32,946 nt of DNA from UBA11865 sp041570195 (GTDB taxonomy: Bacteria; Chloroflexota; Anaerolineae; Promineifilales; Promineifilaceae). Below, one piece after another: positions 15,500 to 24,215 of the stretch. A program made the translations under genes and the position numbers. Location: NCBI GenBank assembly GCA_041570195.1, contig JBFFWQ010000066.1, positions 1-32,946 on the forward strand, written 5' to 3'. Under the pieces are notes generated by a model, which ran no database searches, had not been told where the DNA came from, and saw only the letters and a list, made by a program, of their open reading frames with translations. Position 1 is the first letter of the stretch. Every line of letters starts with the position of its first letter.

Positions 15500-16032
15500 T
15501 CGCTCGTCTCTTGTGGGCCGCCTGCGGCTCCCCTAATAACCTGATAGGCCTGTGTCAGCGGTCGGCTGATCAATAGCAGCGGAACCTGACGAGTGGGAGC
15601 CGTCGCGACAGGCCTGACCGGAAAGATGGTCACCTTGGATACGGGAAAGAAGTCGTGTAAGTCGTCAAGGATATCTTCGTCTGGAGCATCGGAACGCACG
15701 TGCAGATTGCCTTGGATAGCAAAGTGAGCGATATAGAATACGACTGGTCTTTCGCCTATCGGTAGCTGGATTTGAGCGGCTTCGTCCTCTCGCAAGATGC
15801 TCATCGCCGCCAGGCGATCTTTGTTGATGACCGCCGACGACTGCTTTATTTCACCTACCCGCCTGTCGGCCGCCAGCGCGCTGAGCGCTGCGTTTCGAAC
15901 AGGAAGGTAGGTCCAATTGCGATCGTTGAGGTAAGCAACGAGTTGGCCGCGGGGCTGCAACTCACCGCGCAGCATATAATCTTGCAGGATCGCTTCCACT
16001 TGCAATGTCGCTAGTTCAATTTCGCGGAACAC
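15487..16032 (-). CDS. Conserved-looking protein of unknown function
   Basis: A 181-residue soluble protein with no signal peptide or TM segment; I do not recognise the family. Visible features are a basic/aliphatic middle with NKDRLAAMSIL, an acidic stretch DAPDEDILDDLHDFF near residue 115, and a beta-rich end with VTIFPVRP and VPLLLISR. The sequence alternates hydrophobic strands and polar loops, as in a small alpha/beta domain. The start is GTG 16032 with AAGGAG and 6-nt spacing, a strong sign of real translation. It ends inside the convergent recombinase-like gene (13-nt overlap) and begins 32 nt after the end of the upstream kinase gene, so it may be co-transcribed with that kinase. Confidence 0.75.
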   Translation of the reverse strand: MFREIELATLQVEAILQDYMLRGELQPRGQLVAYLNDRNWTYLPVRNAALSALAADRRVGEIKQSSAVINKDRLAAMSILREDEAAQIQLPIGERPVVFYIAHFAIQGNLHVRSDAPDEDILDDLHDFFPVSKVTIFPVRPVATAPTRQVPLLLISRPLTQAYQVIRGAAGGPQETSDQSA

Positions 16033-16064
16033 GTGTCACTCCTTGATTGGGCAGCTTGGCCCGG

Positions 16065-18185
16065 CTAGCCTGGAGGAGTACAGCCACCTGGAAACAGAGC
16101 ATTCGGATCGTAGTATTCCGCCTGCGAGATAGCTTGGCCAGTGGCGTCTTCTACCGAGATATTATTCACCCAGGCGCTGCACCTGCCCCACAGGATGGTA
16201 TGGGTGAACGGGCCATTGCCCTCATACACCTTGGGTGGAACCTGATCGGACACAGCGACTGTATAGGGTGCTCGGCCGCCGTAGGGCTGTACGATGAGAT
16301 CGCATTGCCAATTGATATCCACGTACTCGCAATTGGCAACGCTCAGATTACGACCGAATTGTTCGACCACTTCTGAAGTCGCCGTAGCCTCCGGAGTAGC
16401 CGTCTGTACCGGCGTCGGCGTCTGCGGCTCAAACGCGTTAACCTCAAAAGAATGTGACGAGCCCAATGGGCTGCCGGAGGCATCGAGTAACTGCCAGGTG
16501 CTTTCATAGCGACCGGGCGTGCTAGGCGCTCGCAACCCAATTGTCAGGGTCGTCTCGTCCCCTTCAAGTAACAGATCGTCGAGGATTACCGGGCCGGACT
16601 GACCGAACTCTTCGCCTTCGACGAACGTCCATTCGGCACCAGCCTCAACTGGACAGGCGTTATCATTGGTTAACACCCAATTCATGACGAAGTTCACGTC
16701 GACCGGTGTGCTGCTGCTAGCTTCATTCTGGAATGTATAGCTATTCAGCAGCGCTATTTCTGGCTCGCAAGACGCGACAAATGTCGCGGTCTGATCAGGC
16801 GGCGGCGTTGCGCTCGGTAGAACGGTCGCCGATGGCACCGGCGTCTTTGTGGGTTCGGCCGTCAGCGTGGCGGCAATTGCCGCCACGGCCGTCGCGCCAA
16901 CATCGGCCGTGTCCTGCGGTTCAACCGTTGGCGTGGCTGACGGCTCAGGCGATGGCGTTTCCGTCCCCGCTGCTACCACCAAGGCATCATCCGGCGTGCG
17001 CGTGGCCCCACCAGAAGCGGCGAAGATGAAGTAACCTCCAGCTCCGGCGGCGATAATCAGCAGCAGCAGGATGATCAAGATAAGACCGAGGCGGCTCCGT
17101 TTATTTTCGGGTGCTGGAGCGGCCAGCGTAGGCGGCGGAACTGCCACTTCAGTCAGGCCCGGATCCTGGGCTGGCGCCAAATGCGTTGCGTCGGCTGCTG
17201 CTGCCTGAGGAGCGACTACGGTGGCGGGCGCTGGAGCCGGAGCCAACTGCGTTGCGTCCGCAGGCGCAGCCGGTCTTGCCGGTGGCGGGGTTGTCATTCG
17301 ATCAGCGCCGGTGATAAATGCGGCCGCCGCCAGGTCGAGATCGCTAACCTTTGCCGCTGCCTGCAACTCCTGGATCATCTCATTGGCGGACTGATAACGT
17401 TCATTGGGATCCTTGGCCATCGCCCTGATGATGACTGTCTGGATGGCACCCGGAATGTCGTCATTCAAATCCGTCGGCGATGGTACAGGTTCGTTCACAT
17501 GCTTCAGAATAACTGCCAATGGCGTATCCGCATCATATGGCAGCCGGCCAGTCGCCATCTGGTAGTAGAGAACGCCCAACGCATAGAGATCGCTGCGCTC
17601 GTCGCCAGCCTGGCCCAGACCCTGCTCCGGCGACATGTAGGCCGGCGTTCCAACCATCGCTCCAGTTGCTGTGAATGAAGGTCCGCTCAGGATTTTGGCA
17701 ATGCCAAAATCGGTCAAGACCGCCCGGCCCTCTTCGGTCAGCATGATATTGCCGGGCTTGATGTCACGGTGAACCATGCCGCGCCCGTGAGCGTAGGCCA
17801 GGGCATCGGCCACCTCCAGCACGACACGGGTCGACTCCGAAAGAGGCATTGTGTCTCCTTGCCCTGACATGCCTGCAATGCGGCTTTTTAAGGTGCCACC
17901 ACTCACAAATTCCATGACGATGTAGTACATGTCATCGTAAATATCAAAATCGTAAACACCGACAATGTTGGGGTGATTGAGAGCGGCCATTGCCCGGGCT
18001 TCTCTTTGGAAACGAGCCAGGAAGCCTTCTTCATCGGCCAGAAATGAGTGCATGACCTTGATCGCCACGTAGCGGTCAAGGGTCTCCTGGTAGGCTTTGT
18101 AAACCTCGGCCATGCCACCCCGGCCCAGATTCTCTGTGACTTGATACTTACCGACCGTTCGGCCAATTAGCGATCTTGATGACAT
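16065..18185 (-). CDS. PknB-type Ser/Thr kinase with Ig-like ectodomain
   Basis: A 706-residue single-pass receptor-like kinase. The cytoplasmic kinase domain (about 14-275) is complete: Gly loop GRGGMAEV, Lys43 (VAIKV), HRDIKPGN with Asp141, DFG at 159-161 and SPEQ. A Pro/Ala-rich linker follows, with two similar ADAT[QH]LAPA segments, then a TM helix (about 366-390) and a Thr/Pro/Ser-rich stalk (about 400-470). The outer part has an Ig-like domain (about 475-590) resembling the NBR1 central domain, a second Thr/Pro linker and a Cys-containing C-terminal domain. It has no PASTA repeats. Such kinases sense surface signals and phosphorylate cytoplasmic targets; the ligand is unknown. Confidence 0.92.
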   Translation of the reverse strand: MSSRSLIGRTVGKYQVTENLGRGGMAEVYKAYQETLDRYVAIKVMHSFLADEEGFLARFQREARAMAALNHPNIVGVYDFDIYDDMYYIVMEFVSGGTLKSRIAGMSGQGDTMPLSESTRVVLEVADALAYAHGRGMVHRDIKPGNIMLTEEGRAVLTDFGIAKILSGPSFTATGAMVGTPAYMSPEQGLGQAGDERSDLYALGVLYYQMATGRLPYDADTPLAVILKHVNEPVPSPTDLNDDIPGAIQTVIIRAMAKDPNERYQSANEMIQELQAAAKVSDLDLAAAAFITGADRMTTPPPARPAAPADATQLAPAPAPATVVAPQAAAADATHLAPAQDPGLTEVAVPPPTLAAPAPENKRSRLGLILIILLLLIIAAGAGGYFIFAASGGATRTPDDALVVAAGTETPSPEPSATPTVEPQDTADVGATAVAAIAATLTAEPTKTPVPSATVLPSATPPPDQTATFVASCEPEIALLNSYTFQNEASSSTPVDVNFVMNWVLTNDNACPVEAGAEWTFVEGEEFGQSGPVILDDLLLEGDETTLTIGLRAPSTPGRYESTWQLLDASGSPLGSSHSFEVNAFEPQTPTPVQTATPEATATSEVVEQFGRNLSVANCEYVDINWQCDLIVQPYGGRAPYTVAVSDQVPPKVYEGNGPFTHTILWGRCSAWVNNISVEDATGQAISQAEYYDPNALFPGGCTPPG

Positions 18186-18297
18186 AGATCTTGCTGCTCT
18201 TTACCAAAGCGCTTCACACGTAATTTCGCACGCTGCAAACTGTTCATGGGTGCCTGGCAACCTGGTCACTCGCTAACCAGATTGTTGAGTGAATTGA

Positions 18298-18669
18298 CTA
18301 CTGATCACCGGGTTTTGACGTCTTGAAGGATCTAGTGTGCCGATCACAGACCTGGCGATCGCCCTCATCATCGACGTAATAGAGAATCGCCTCAACCTCA
18401 TACGGATCCCTTCGATCACCATCCCGTAAATGCAGTGTCAAGTTGAAATTGGGTTGCATGGCCTCTATTACGCTTAGGCTGGCAGCTTCTTCGCCATTGG
18501 CGTTCCTGACTCGAACCAGGATAGATGGCCGTTCCATGAAGGGCGTGATGTCAAAGCCGATCGCCACTCGCTGGCCGTCTTCATACATATACAATCCCAG
18601 CTTGTTGAACCGCACTTCTTCTCGAGAACGAGGGCCCCCATCAAGGTTATCGTAGAATTGGACGCGCAT
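18298..18669 (-). CDS. Small protein of unknown function
   Basis: A 123-residue soluble protein, not recognised. It looks beta-rich: the N-terminal MRVQFYDNLDGG is followed by alternating strands and charged turns, and the C-terminal part holds YEVEAILYYVDDEGD. No signal peptide, TM helix or metal motif is seen. An upstream TTG (18705) would add 12 residues, but ATG 18669 is preferred. It begins the natural-looking protein and lies exactly where transcription should start from the promoter at 18705-18676. There is no ribosome binding site before it, which fits a leaderless message. It lies just downstream of mfd. Confidence 0.65.
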   Translation of the reverse strand: MRVQFYDNLDGGPRSREEVRFNKLGLYMYEDGQRVAIGFDITPFMERPSILVRVRNANGEEAASLSVIEAMQPNFNLTLHLRDGDRRDPYEVEAILYYVDDEGDRQVCDRHTRSFKTSKPGDQ

Positions 18670-18675
18670 TGGCCG

Positions 18676-18705
18676 ATTATAACTCGTTCCGTGGTCGTGT
18701 AACAA
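18676..18705 (-). promoter_or_regulatory. Promoter predicted to make a leaderless mRNA
   Basis: On the minus strand, TTGTTA (18705-18700), an 18-bp spacer and a perfect TATAAT (18681-18676), followed by six bases and then ATG at 18669. With the last -10 base at -7, the +1 base is the A of the ATG. The absence of a ribosome binding site supports leaderless translation. The sequence is direct evidence; the start site is inference. Confidence 0.6.
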
Positions 18706-18727
18706 TCATACTATGGTTGGATCACAG

Positions 18728-21700
18728 TCAGGCGGTGGTCAGCCTTGCATCGCGTATCTTTTCTAATGTCTGAACCAAAACCACCTGCCATTCCCTGGTA
18801 GTCAGTCCTCGGCCAAGCCAAACGCCGTTGCGACTTACTTTGACATCGGACCCCAAATGACGCTGCAAACGCAGACGGCCTACGTGCTCGGAACCGGGTA
18901 AGCGGATCTGCAACTGTCCGGACTCAGACGTGATTGACAATACGCCGGCCTCGGCCGCAAGTACCTTGACGCGCAGTTGGTACAACAGGTTGTCCACCGG
19001 ATCCGGAATCGGTCCAAAGCGATCGGCCAGCTCCACCGCCATATCCTCAATGGACTGTAACGAATCCAGAACAGCCATCCGCCGGTAAAGACGAAGCCTC
19101 AGCGAGGCCTCTGGCACATAATCCTGCGGCACATAGGCTGCCAACGGCAAATCAATGAGCACTGACTCGGGCAATTCGGTGGGCGGCTGCTTACCGTCGC
19201 GGGCAGCTCGGCGGCGCTTCACCGCCTGACTGAGCAACCGTGTATAAAGGTCAAAACCCACAGCCGCAATATGCCCGCTCTGCCTCGCCCCAAGCAAGTC
19301 ACCAGCGCCTCGAATCTCAAGATCCCGCATGGCGATGCTGTAGCCGGCGCCTAATTCACTTTGGGCGGCAATGACCTCCAGTCTGGCCTTTGCGTCGGGT
19401 GTGAGTCCGTTCCACTTTGGATGCAAGAAATAGGCGTAGGCGCGACGCACACCTCGGCCCACCCGGCCGCGCAACTGATAGAGCTGGGCCAATCCGAATT
19501 GATCGGCTCGTTCGACGATTAAGGTGTTGGTGTTCGGTATGTCCAGGCCGCTCTCAATGATGGTCGTACTCAGTAAAATATCGACCTCGCCATTTACGAA
19601 ACGCAGCATGACATCTTCTAGCTCGCGCTCACTCATCTGGCCATGACCGATGGCAACGGTCGCTTCGGGCACGAGATGGGTGAGGCGAGTGAAGGCATTG
19701 ATTATGGAGTGGACACGGTTGTGCACGTAGAATACCTGTCCGCCGCGATCGAGTTCACGCAGTATCGCCCGCCGTACGATCGAATCTTCGAGCTCACCCA
19801 CAAACGTCTGCACCGGCAAGCGATCGGCCGGCGCTGTGTCAATCTGGCTGATATCCCGCACGCCCGCCAGGCTCATGTAAAGCGTTCTGGGAATCGGAGT
19901 GGCGGTCATGGTCAACACATCGACCTCGGTGCGCAACTGCTTCAATTTCTCCTTGTGGTTCACGCCAAAGCGCTGTTCCTCGTCTATGATCAACAGGCCC
20001 AGGTCCTTAAAGGAAACATCGTCAGAGAATAGCCGGTGAGTCCCAACCACGATATCGATTTGGCCGTCGCGCAAGCCCTTTACGATGCGCTCCTGTCGTG
20101 AGGTCGTGCGGAAGCGCGACAACATCTCTACGTTCACTGGAAACGGACGCAGGCGCTCAAGAAAGGTAGTATAATGTTGTTGGGCCAACACGGTCGTAGG
20201 AACCAGGATCGCCACTTGTTTCTCATCCATCACGGCTTTGAAAGCCGCCCGCAGCGCAACTTCCGTCTTGCCGTAGCCGACGTCGCCGCAAATCAGCCGG
20301 TCCATGGGATACGGCCGCTCCATGTCCGATTTTACCTGAGCTATGGCCTCCAACTGATCATCCGTTTCGCGATAGGGAAAGCCGGCCTCGAGTTCCGCCT
20401 GCCACTGTGCATCCTGGGCAAAAGCGTGCCCGGCAATGGTTTCTCTCGCCGCGTAAAGATCGAGCAGATCCTCGGCCAAATCATCGGCCGCTTCTTGAGC
20501 TTTGGCCTTGGCTCGTTTCCAGCCTTTTTCCCCAAGTCGGTGCATTTTCGGTGAACGATCGTCCGGTCCTATCCACTTACTCAGTCTGTCGGCGTGGTGC
20601 GCCGGAACGTAGAGAACATCTCCGTTGCCAAAGTTGACCTGCAAGTACTCCCGATTTGCTCCACCTACTGACCGTACAACCAGCCCTGCAAACTGGCCCA
20701 CGCCAAACTCCAGGTGGACAACATAGTCGCCGGGATCCATATCGGCATAGTAAGTCTCAGGCGCCACTGCTCTCGGCTTCAGTCGACGCCTGGGAACCGG
20801 TCGGCTCCAACCAAATACTTCGGCGTCGCTCAGGACGTTCAAGAGGATACGGTCGCGACTAGCCGCCCCCATTGCTGTGCCAGGCTCCTGAGCATATAGA
20901 ACAAAACCTCCACCAAGGCTACCCTGAACAAATGACAGGCTGCCTGGCGTCGAAATATCGGGCGCTGACTCCAGAACCTCAGGTTGCAGACCGGCGTTGA
21001 ACGATGCCGACGAACTGTCTTCATGCCAGAGTTCAGCCAGTCGGGCAGCTTGTTGACTCACAACCACGGTCGTCTCCCCGAGCGTTCGGGCTGCCCGCAG
21101 CCGCATTAGAAACGGGCGCACCTGGCCTCCGTAACGCGGGCCTGGCTGGATTGCTTCAGAGAGGTCCGAATCCAAAGAAGTATCGTCGTCTCGGCCCTCT
21201 CCCAGGACCATTACCGTCCTTTCCAGTACTTCATCTGTCAGCGTCTGCCACTCGAATAGAGGCGACGGATAATCAGGCGGCGTGTCAAGCTGTTCGTTCG
21301 CGATTTGATCGGCATGCGCGTGAACCTCTTCGGCCGCCGCCAGATACTCTCGCAGATCGTCAAGCAAGATCAACGTGTCTTGGGGCAAGTAGTCCAGGAG
21401 CGAGGCCGGTTGCGAGTAGGCCATTGGCAAATAATACTCCAGGTTCGGCGTTGAACTGGCGCTGGCCAATGCGGGGATGTCGTCTCGCCAACTTGGCAGG
21501 TCCGTCGGGCCCTCGGCGATTAATCTCTGCAGATGCTGGCCTACTTCGGCCGCGTCGCCAGGTAGAACCTCCCGCCCGGGTGGTATGACAATATGATCAA
21601 GTTTGCCATGAATCATATCTTGAGAGCGCTGTGTCGCCGGGTTAAACGCTCGCAGCGTTTCAACCTCGTCGCCGAATAGTTCGATGCGCGCGGGCAAGGC

Positions 21701-22297
21701 AGCTCCAACTGGGAAGATATCCAGAATTCCGCCTCGTATACTGAATCCGCCCTCCGTTTCGACGGTGCTGACACGTTCATATCCTATTCGTTGCCAGCCC
21801 TCAACCAGCTTCGTTAGGTCGAGAATCTGGCCGGATCGAATGACCCGAGTAGCTCCCACGAAGCGCTGGCGTGGCAGGGTCTTCTGAAGCAGCGCCCGGG
21901 CCGAAGTGAGCACCAAGAGCTTTGGTGATTGGCCGGGCAGCAACGGATGCTGGCCTTCCATGAGCCTGCTGAGTACGCCTAGCCGCCGGTTGCGTGAACT
22001 GTTGCTCCAGGGGCCGCGTTCGTACGGAAGGGGCGTCGGTTCGGGAAATCGTAGTGCCGTCATTCCCTCAGGAAGCCAGGCGTCCAGAATCTGCTGCCAC
22101 ATTGGCACGGCTTCAACGCGCCCGGTAATCAGCAACATCGTCTGCGGTCGGTCCAGGAACAACTTGCTCAGAAGCGCCGGCCTGGCCGTAGCCAGCAGCC
22201 CGAGCGGCTCATGGCTACGTCCACCGTCAAGATCAGCCCGCAGATGTTTATAAGCGGGAAGGTCGTCAAAGACGCTCAGCAAGCTGGTTAGATTCAT
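18728..22297 (-). CDS. mfd: Transcription-repair coupling factor
   Basis: Displaces RNA polymerase stalled at DNA lesions and recruits UvrA for nucleotide excision repair. The 1189 residues cover the full layout: UvrB-like N-terminal module (to about 330), and the CarD-like RNA-polymerase-interacting domain starting at DPGDYVVHLEFGVG (about 515). The superfamily 2 RecG-like translocase follows, with Walker A GDVGYGKTE, motif II DEEQRFG and motif VI QLRGRVGRG. The C-terminal TRCF domain is also present (LYRRMAVLDS, then DRFGPIPDPV). Nothing is missing. The ATG at 22297 lacks a strong ribosome binding site. It follows pth with a 49-nt gap that holds a 7-bp inverted repeat. Confidence 0.98.
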   Translation of the reverse strand: MNLTSLLSVFDDLPAYKHLRADLDGGRSHEPLGLLATARPALLSKLFLDRPQTMLLITGRVEAVPMWQQILDAWLPEGMTALRFPEPTPLPYERGPWSNSSRNRRLGVLSRLMEGQHPLLPGQSPKLLVLTSARALLQKTLPRQRFVGATRVIRSGQILDLTKLVEGWQRIGYERVSTVETEGGFSIRGGILDIFPVGAALPARIELFGDEVETLRAFNPATQRSQDMIHGKLDHIVIPPGREVLPGDAAEVGQHLQRLIAEGPTDLPSWRDDIPALASASSTPNLEYYLPMAYSQPASLLDYLPQDTLILLDDLREYLAAAEEVHAHADQIANEQLDTPPDYPSPLFEWQTLTDEVLERTVMVLGEGRDDDTSLDSDLSEAIQPGPRYGGQVRPFLMRLRAARTLGETTVVVSQQAARLAELWHEDSSSASFNAGLQPEVLESAPDISTPGSLSFVQGSLGGGFVLYAQEPGTAMGAASRDRILLNVLSDAEVFGWSRPVPRRRLKPRAVAPETYYADMDPGDYVVHLEFGVGQFAGLVVRSVGGANREYLQVNFGNGDVLYVPAHHADRLSKWIGPDDRSPKMHRLGEKGWKRAKAKAQEAADDLAEDLLDLYAARETIAGHAFAQDAQWQAELEAGFPYRETDDQLEAIAQVKSDMERPYPMDRLICGDVGYGKTEVALRAAFKAVMDEKQVAILVPTTVLAQQHYTTFLERLRPFPVNVEMLSRFRTTSRQERIVKGLRDGQIDIVVGTHRLFSDDVSFKDLGLLIIDEEQRFGVNHKEKLKQLRTEVDVLTMTATPIPRTLYMSLAGVRDISQIDTAPADRLPVQTFVGELEDSIVRRAILRELDRGGQVFYVHNRVHSIINAFTRLTHLVPEATVAIGHGQMSERELEDVMLRFVNGEVDILLSTTIIESGLDIPNTNTLIVERADQFGLAQLYQLRGRVGRGVRRAYAYFLHPKWNGLTPDAKARLEVIAAQSELGAGYSIAMRDLEIRGAGDLLGARQSGHIAAVGFDLYTRLLSQAVKRRRAARDGKQPPTELPESVLIDLPLAAYVPQDYVPEASLRLRLYRRMAVLDSLQSIEDMAVELADRFGPIPDPVDNLLYQLRVKVLAAEAGVLSITSESGQLQIRLPGSEHVGRLRLQRHLGSDVKVSRNGVWLGRGLTTREWQVVLVQTLEKIRDARLTTA

Positions 22298-22321
22298 TTC
22301 GTTGATAGGCCCATGCTGTTG

Positions 22322-22339
22322 TTCAGAGAGTGCTCTGAA
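22322..22339. repeat. 7-bp inverted repeat between pth and mfd
   Basis: TTCAGAG-AGTG-CTCTGAA is a perfect hairpin-forming repeat with a 4-nt loop. It lies 8 nt after the pth stop and 24 nt before the mfd start. There is no T-run on either side, so it is unlikely to be an intrinsic terminator. An mRNA-stability or processing hairpin, or a protein-binding site, are the alternatives. Confidence 0.5.
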
Positions 22340-22346
22340 TCCCTTT

Positions 22347-22952
22347 CTAACTATTGTCCACGGATCGATTATGCCGGGTCATGGCTAGATCTATGCCGTC
22401 GCGCAGATACGATTCGATCGCTACGACTGCCGCTTCCATCATCTCCAAGGCAATAGGTATCTCGTCAACCTTGAAGTCGCGTAGGACGTAGGCGGCGGTC
22501 TCCATTCTGCCCGGTGGCCGACCAACCCCCAGACGCAGTCTCGGGAATTCGTCGCCTACTCGGGCGATGATAGACCTCATGCCATTGTGCCCGCCCGAGC
22601 CGCCTTTCTCTCTCAGCCGCAGGGTGCCGAGGGGCAGGTCAATTTCATCATAGACGACCATAACGTTGGCTATAGGCACATCGTAGTAATTCACCAATGA
22701 CGCAACCGCATTGCCGCTCCTATTCATATATGTCTGCGGTTTCGCCAAAATGACCGATTTCCTAGCCAAGCGACCTTTGCCCACAATCGTGTTCATTTCA
22801 ACCCGCGTCATGCTTATATCGTGTCGTTCAGCCAAACGGTCGGCAACTTTGAAGCCGATATTGTGTCTATTTTCTTTGTATGCCCGGCCGGGATTGCCCA
22901 GACCAACGATCATGAACCGTTCCAATGCCTGGCTTGCCTCTGGTTGCTCCAT
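22347..22952 (-). CDS. pth: Peptidyl-tRNA hydrolase
   Basis: Recycles tRNA from peptidyl-tRNAs released prematurely by ribosomes. At 201 residues it is near the usual 190-200. The catalytic and binding residues are visible: Asn in GLGNPG, the catalytic His in ENRHNIGF, Asp in YDEIDLPLG and Asn in GGHNGMRS. The protein has about 13 extra residues before the usual MIVGLGNPG start. An internal ATG at 22913 would give the standard length, so the exact start is uncertain. It lies between an exported-protein gene and mfd, all read the same way. Confidence 0.96.
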   Translation of the reverse strand: MEQPEASQALERFMIVGLGNPGRAYKENRHNIGFKVADRLAERHDISMTRVEMNTIVGKGRLARKSVILAKPQTYMNRSGNAVASLVNYYDVPIANVMVVYDEIDLPLGTLRLREKGGSGGHNGMRSIIARVGDEFPRLRLGVGRPPGRMETAAYVLRDFKVDEIPIALEMMEAAVVAIESYLRDGIDLAMTRHNRSVDNS

Positions 22953-22991
22953 CGTTTGACCGTGTTACTGGTTGTGCCGTCCATGAAATTG

Positions 22992-23786
22992 CTACTGATA
23001 CCAACGCTGGCGAAGGATCCGCCGCAACCAGCGCCAGGCGCCTCGTAGCAACACGTAAAGTGCCAAACCAACAAAGACATAGATGACAATCTTGGCACCA
23101 AACCAAAACGCCCGTCCAAATCCCGACGTCTCAATGCTGGTAAATCGCTCAAGCAGGCCTCCCTGCCCGTCTGATCCATCACCGCCGTTCGAATCGGTTG
23201 CCCCCAAGGGGTCACCTGGAGGTGTTGGTGGTGGAGACGGCGTAGGAAATGGAGTAAGCGTCGGCAGAATGTCTGACTCAGATCGCCGCGTCGATTCAAG
23301 ATCATTGGCATTTGGCAGTGTTGGCGTCAACAACAAAGTGTTCGTAAGCGTCGGCGTAGGCGATGGCGTGGCCGAAAGGTTCGTTATCAGTAGTTGCGTG
23401 ACGAAGAACTCATCGTAGTTGTAGTCGTCGCGCACGACGCGTAAACGAAGTCGATATTGGCCATCAGGGAAGACCGGCGAGACCGGTTGGCCTACCGTCG
23501 TATCCCATACAGCCAACGTGTCGTCCTGCACCGGCTGATCGCCTTGGGCGAATACTATCCAGTCTGACCCAGATATCGAATCCTGAACGAAAGCCAATTC
23601 ATAACGCAGGAATTGCGGATGATCGGCCGTGCCCCGGATGACGACGATGCCGCTGACCTCGTCTCCATCAGTCGGTTCATATATGCCGTTACCCACTTGA
23701 GCAAAGACGCTTTGAACCAGGACCCAGGATAGACTGGCCAGGAAAACGACTTGCAGAATAGCTGCCCTAGATGAAATTCCAATCAT
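22992..23786 (-). CDS. Membrane-anchored exported protein with Ig-like domain
   Basis: A 264-residue protein of unknown function with a clear topology. A signal peptide (about 1-30, ending near VFAQ) is followed by a beta-rich domain of about 110 residues opening with YEPTDGDEVSG. That resembles bacterial Ig-like or cell-surface adhesion-type domains. A long Thr/Pro/Ser linker follows, then a Gly/Asp-rich segment, a TM helix near the end (IVIYVFVGLALYVLL) and a short Arg-rich cytoplasmic tail. So the Ig-like domain would be held outside the membrane on a flexible stalk. ATG 23786 is chosen because it begins the signal peptide; an upstream TTG (23840) would add 18 residues. It precedes pth by 39 nt. 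Confidence 0.75.
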   Translation of the reverse strand: MIGISSRAAILQVVFLASLSWVLVQSVFAQVGNGIYEPTDGDEVSGIVVIRGTADHPQFLRYELAFVQDSISGSDWIVFAQGDQPVQDDTLAVWDTTVGQPVSPVFPDGQYRLRLRVVRDDYNYDEFFVTQLLITNLSATPSPTPTLTNTLLLTPTLPNANDLESTRRSESDILPTLTPFPTPSPPPTPPGDPLGATDSNGGDGSDGQGGLLERFTSIETSGFGRAFWFGAKIVIYVFVGLALYVLLRGAWRWLRRILRQRWYQ

Positions 23787-24215
23787 GTGACCTGATGCGG
23801 TCAGACTCCTGTAAGTCAGAGTCAACCTCGACAGGGCCAAAACACCAAACAGTAAAGTCTAGCACAAAGGTAAGGCAGGGGCGAACGTCGCAAAGGTTGT
23901 TTCATAAGTGGCTTCTGAGAGTCCTCCGAGTACTCGCCAGAGTAATCGTCAAGATACGTGACCAAAGACTGTTGCGCCGCTTTGCGCTTACTGCCATAAT
24001 CGGGCCTTCTGTCGGCAGTCTCGCGCCCCGAGACCTGTTTCGTTAATCAGGTGAAGAACCCGGACTATTGCCGTCGGTACGGCCGGGCAATGCCCTGCCC
24101 CGTTATTGAAGTTGACAAATGCGCGCGCCTGCTCTGGAAGTCGGTGGCATGTGGCCTCAAAGAAATGGGCTCTTCGCCGCCGCGTCATCTAGGGCGCGAA
24201 TTGCTGGAGAGTGAT
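23787..24215. other. Divergent intergenic region, no gene supported
   Basis: This 429-bp stretch separates the exported protein (minus) from the DsbA-like lipoprotein (plus). It contains TTGACA at 24112-24117 without a convincing -10, and two near-identical 8-mers, GTCAGACT and GTCAGAGT, around 23809-23831. Open frames of 66-91 codons on either strand have no recognisable protein, no good ribosome binding site, or both. The frame of the lipoprotein gene is open back to GTG 24051, but that part reads as non-coding. Promoters for both genes must lie here, though none is clear. Confidence 0.5.

Noticed and set aside
19643..20554. Two plus-strand frames of 126-129 codons inside mfd
   Set aside because: Both are opposite the conserved translocase domains of mfd, without ribosome binding sites or recognisable proteins.
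24051..24215. N-terminal extension of the DsbA-like lipoprotein from GTG 24051
   Set aside because: ATG 24216 has a good ribosome binding site and directly starts a lipoprotein signal peptide. The upstream part reads like non-coding DNA and would bury the signal peptide.
23787..24215. tRNA or structured RNA gene in the divergent gap
   Set aside because: No T-loop motif, cloverleaf or known RNA signature was seen. The short stems found are weak.
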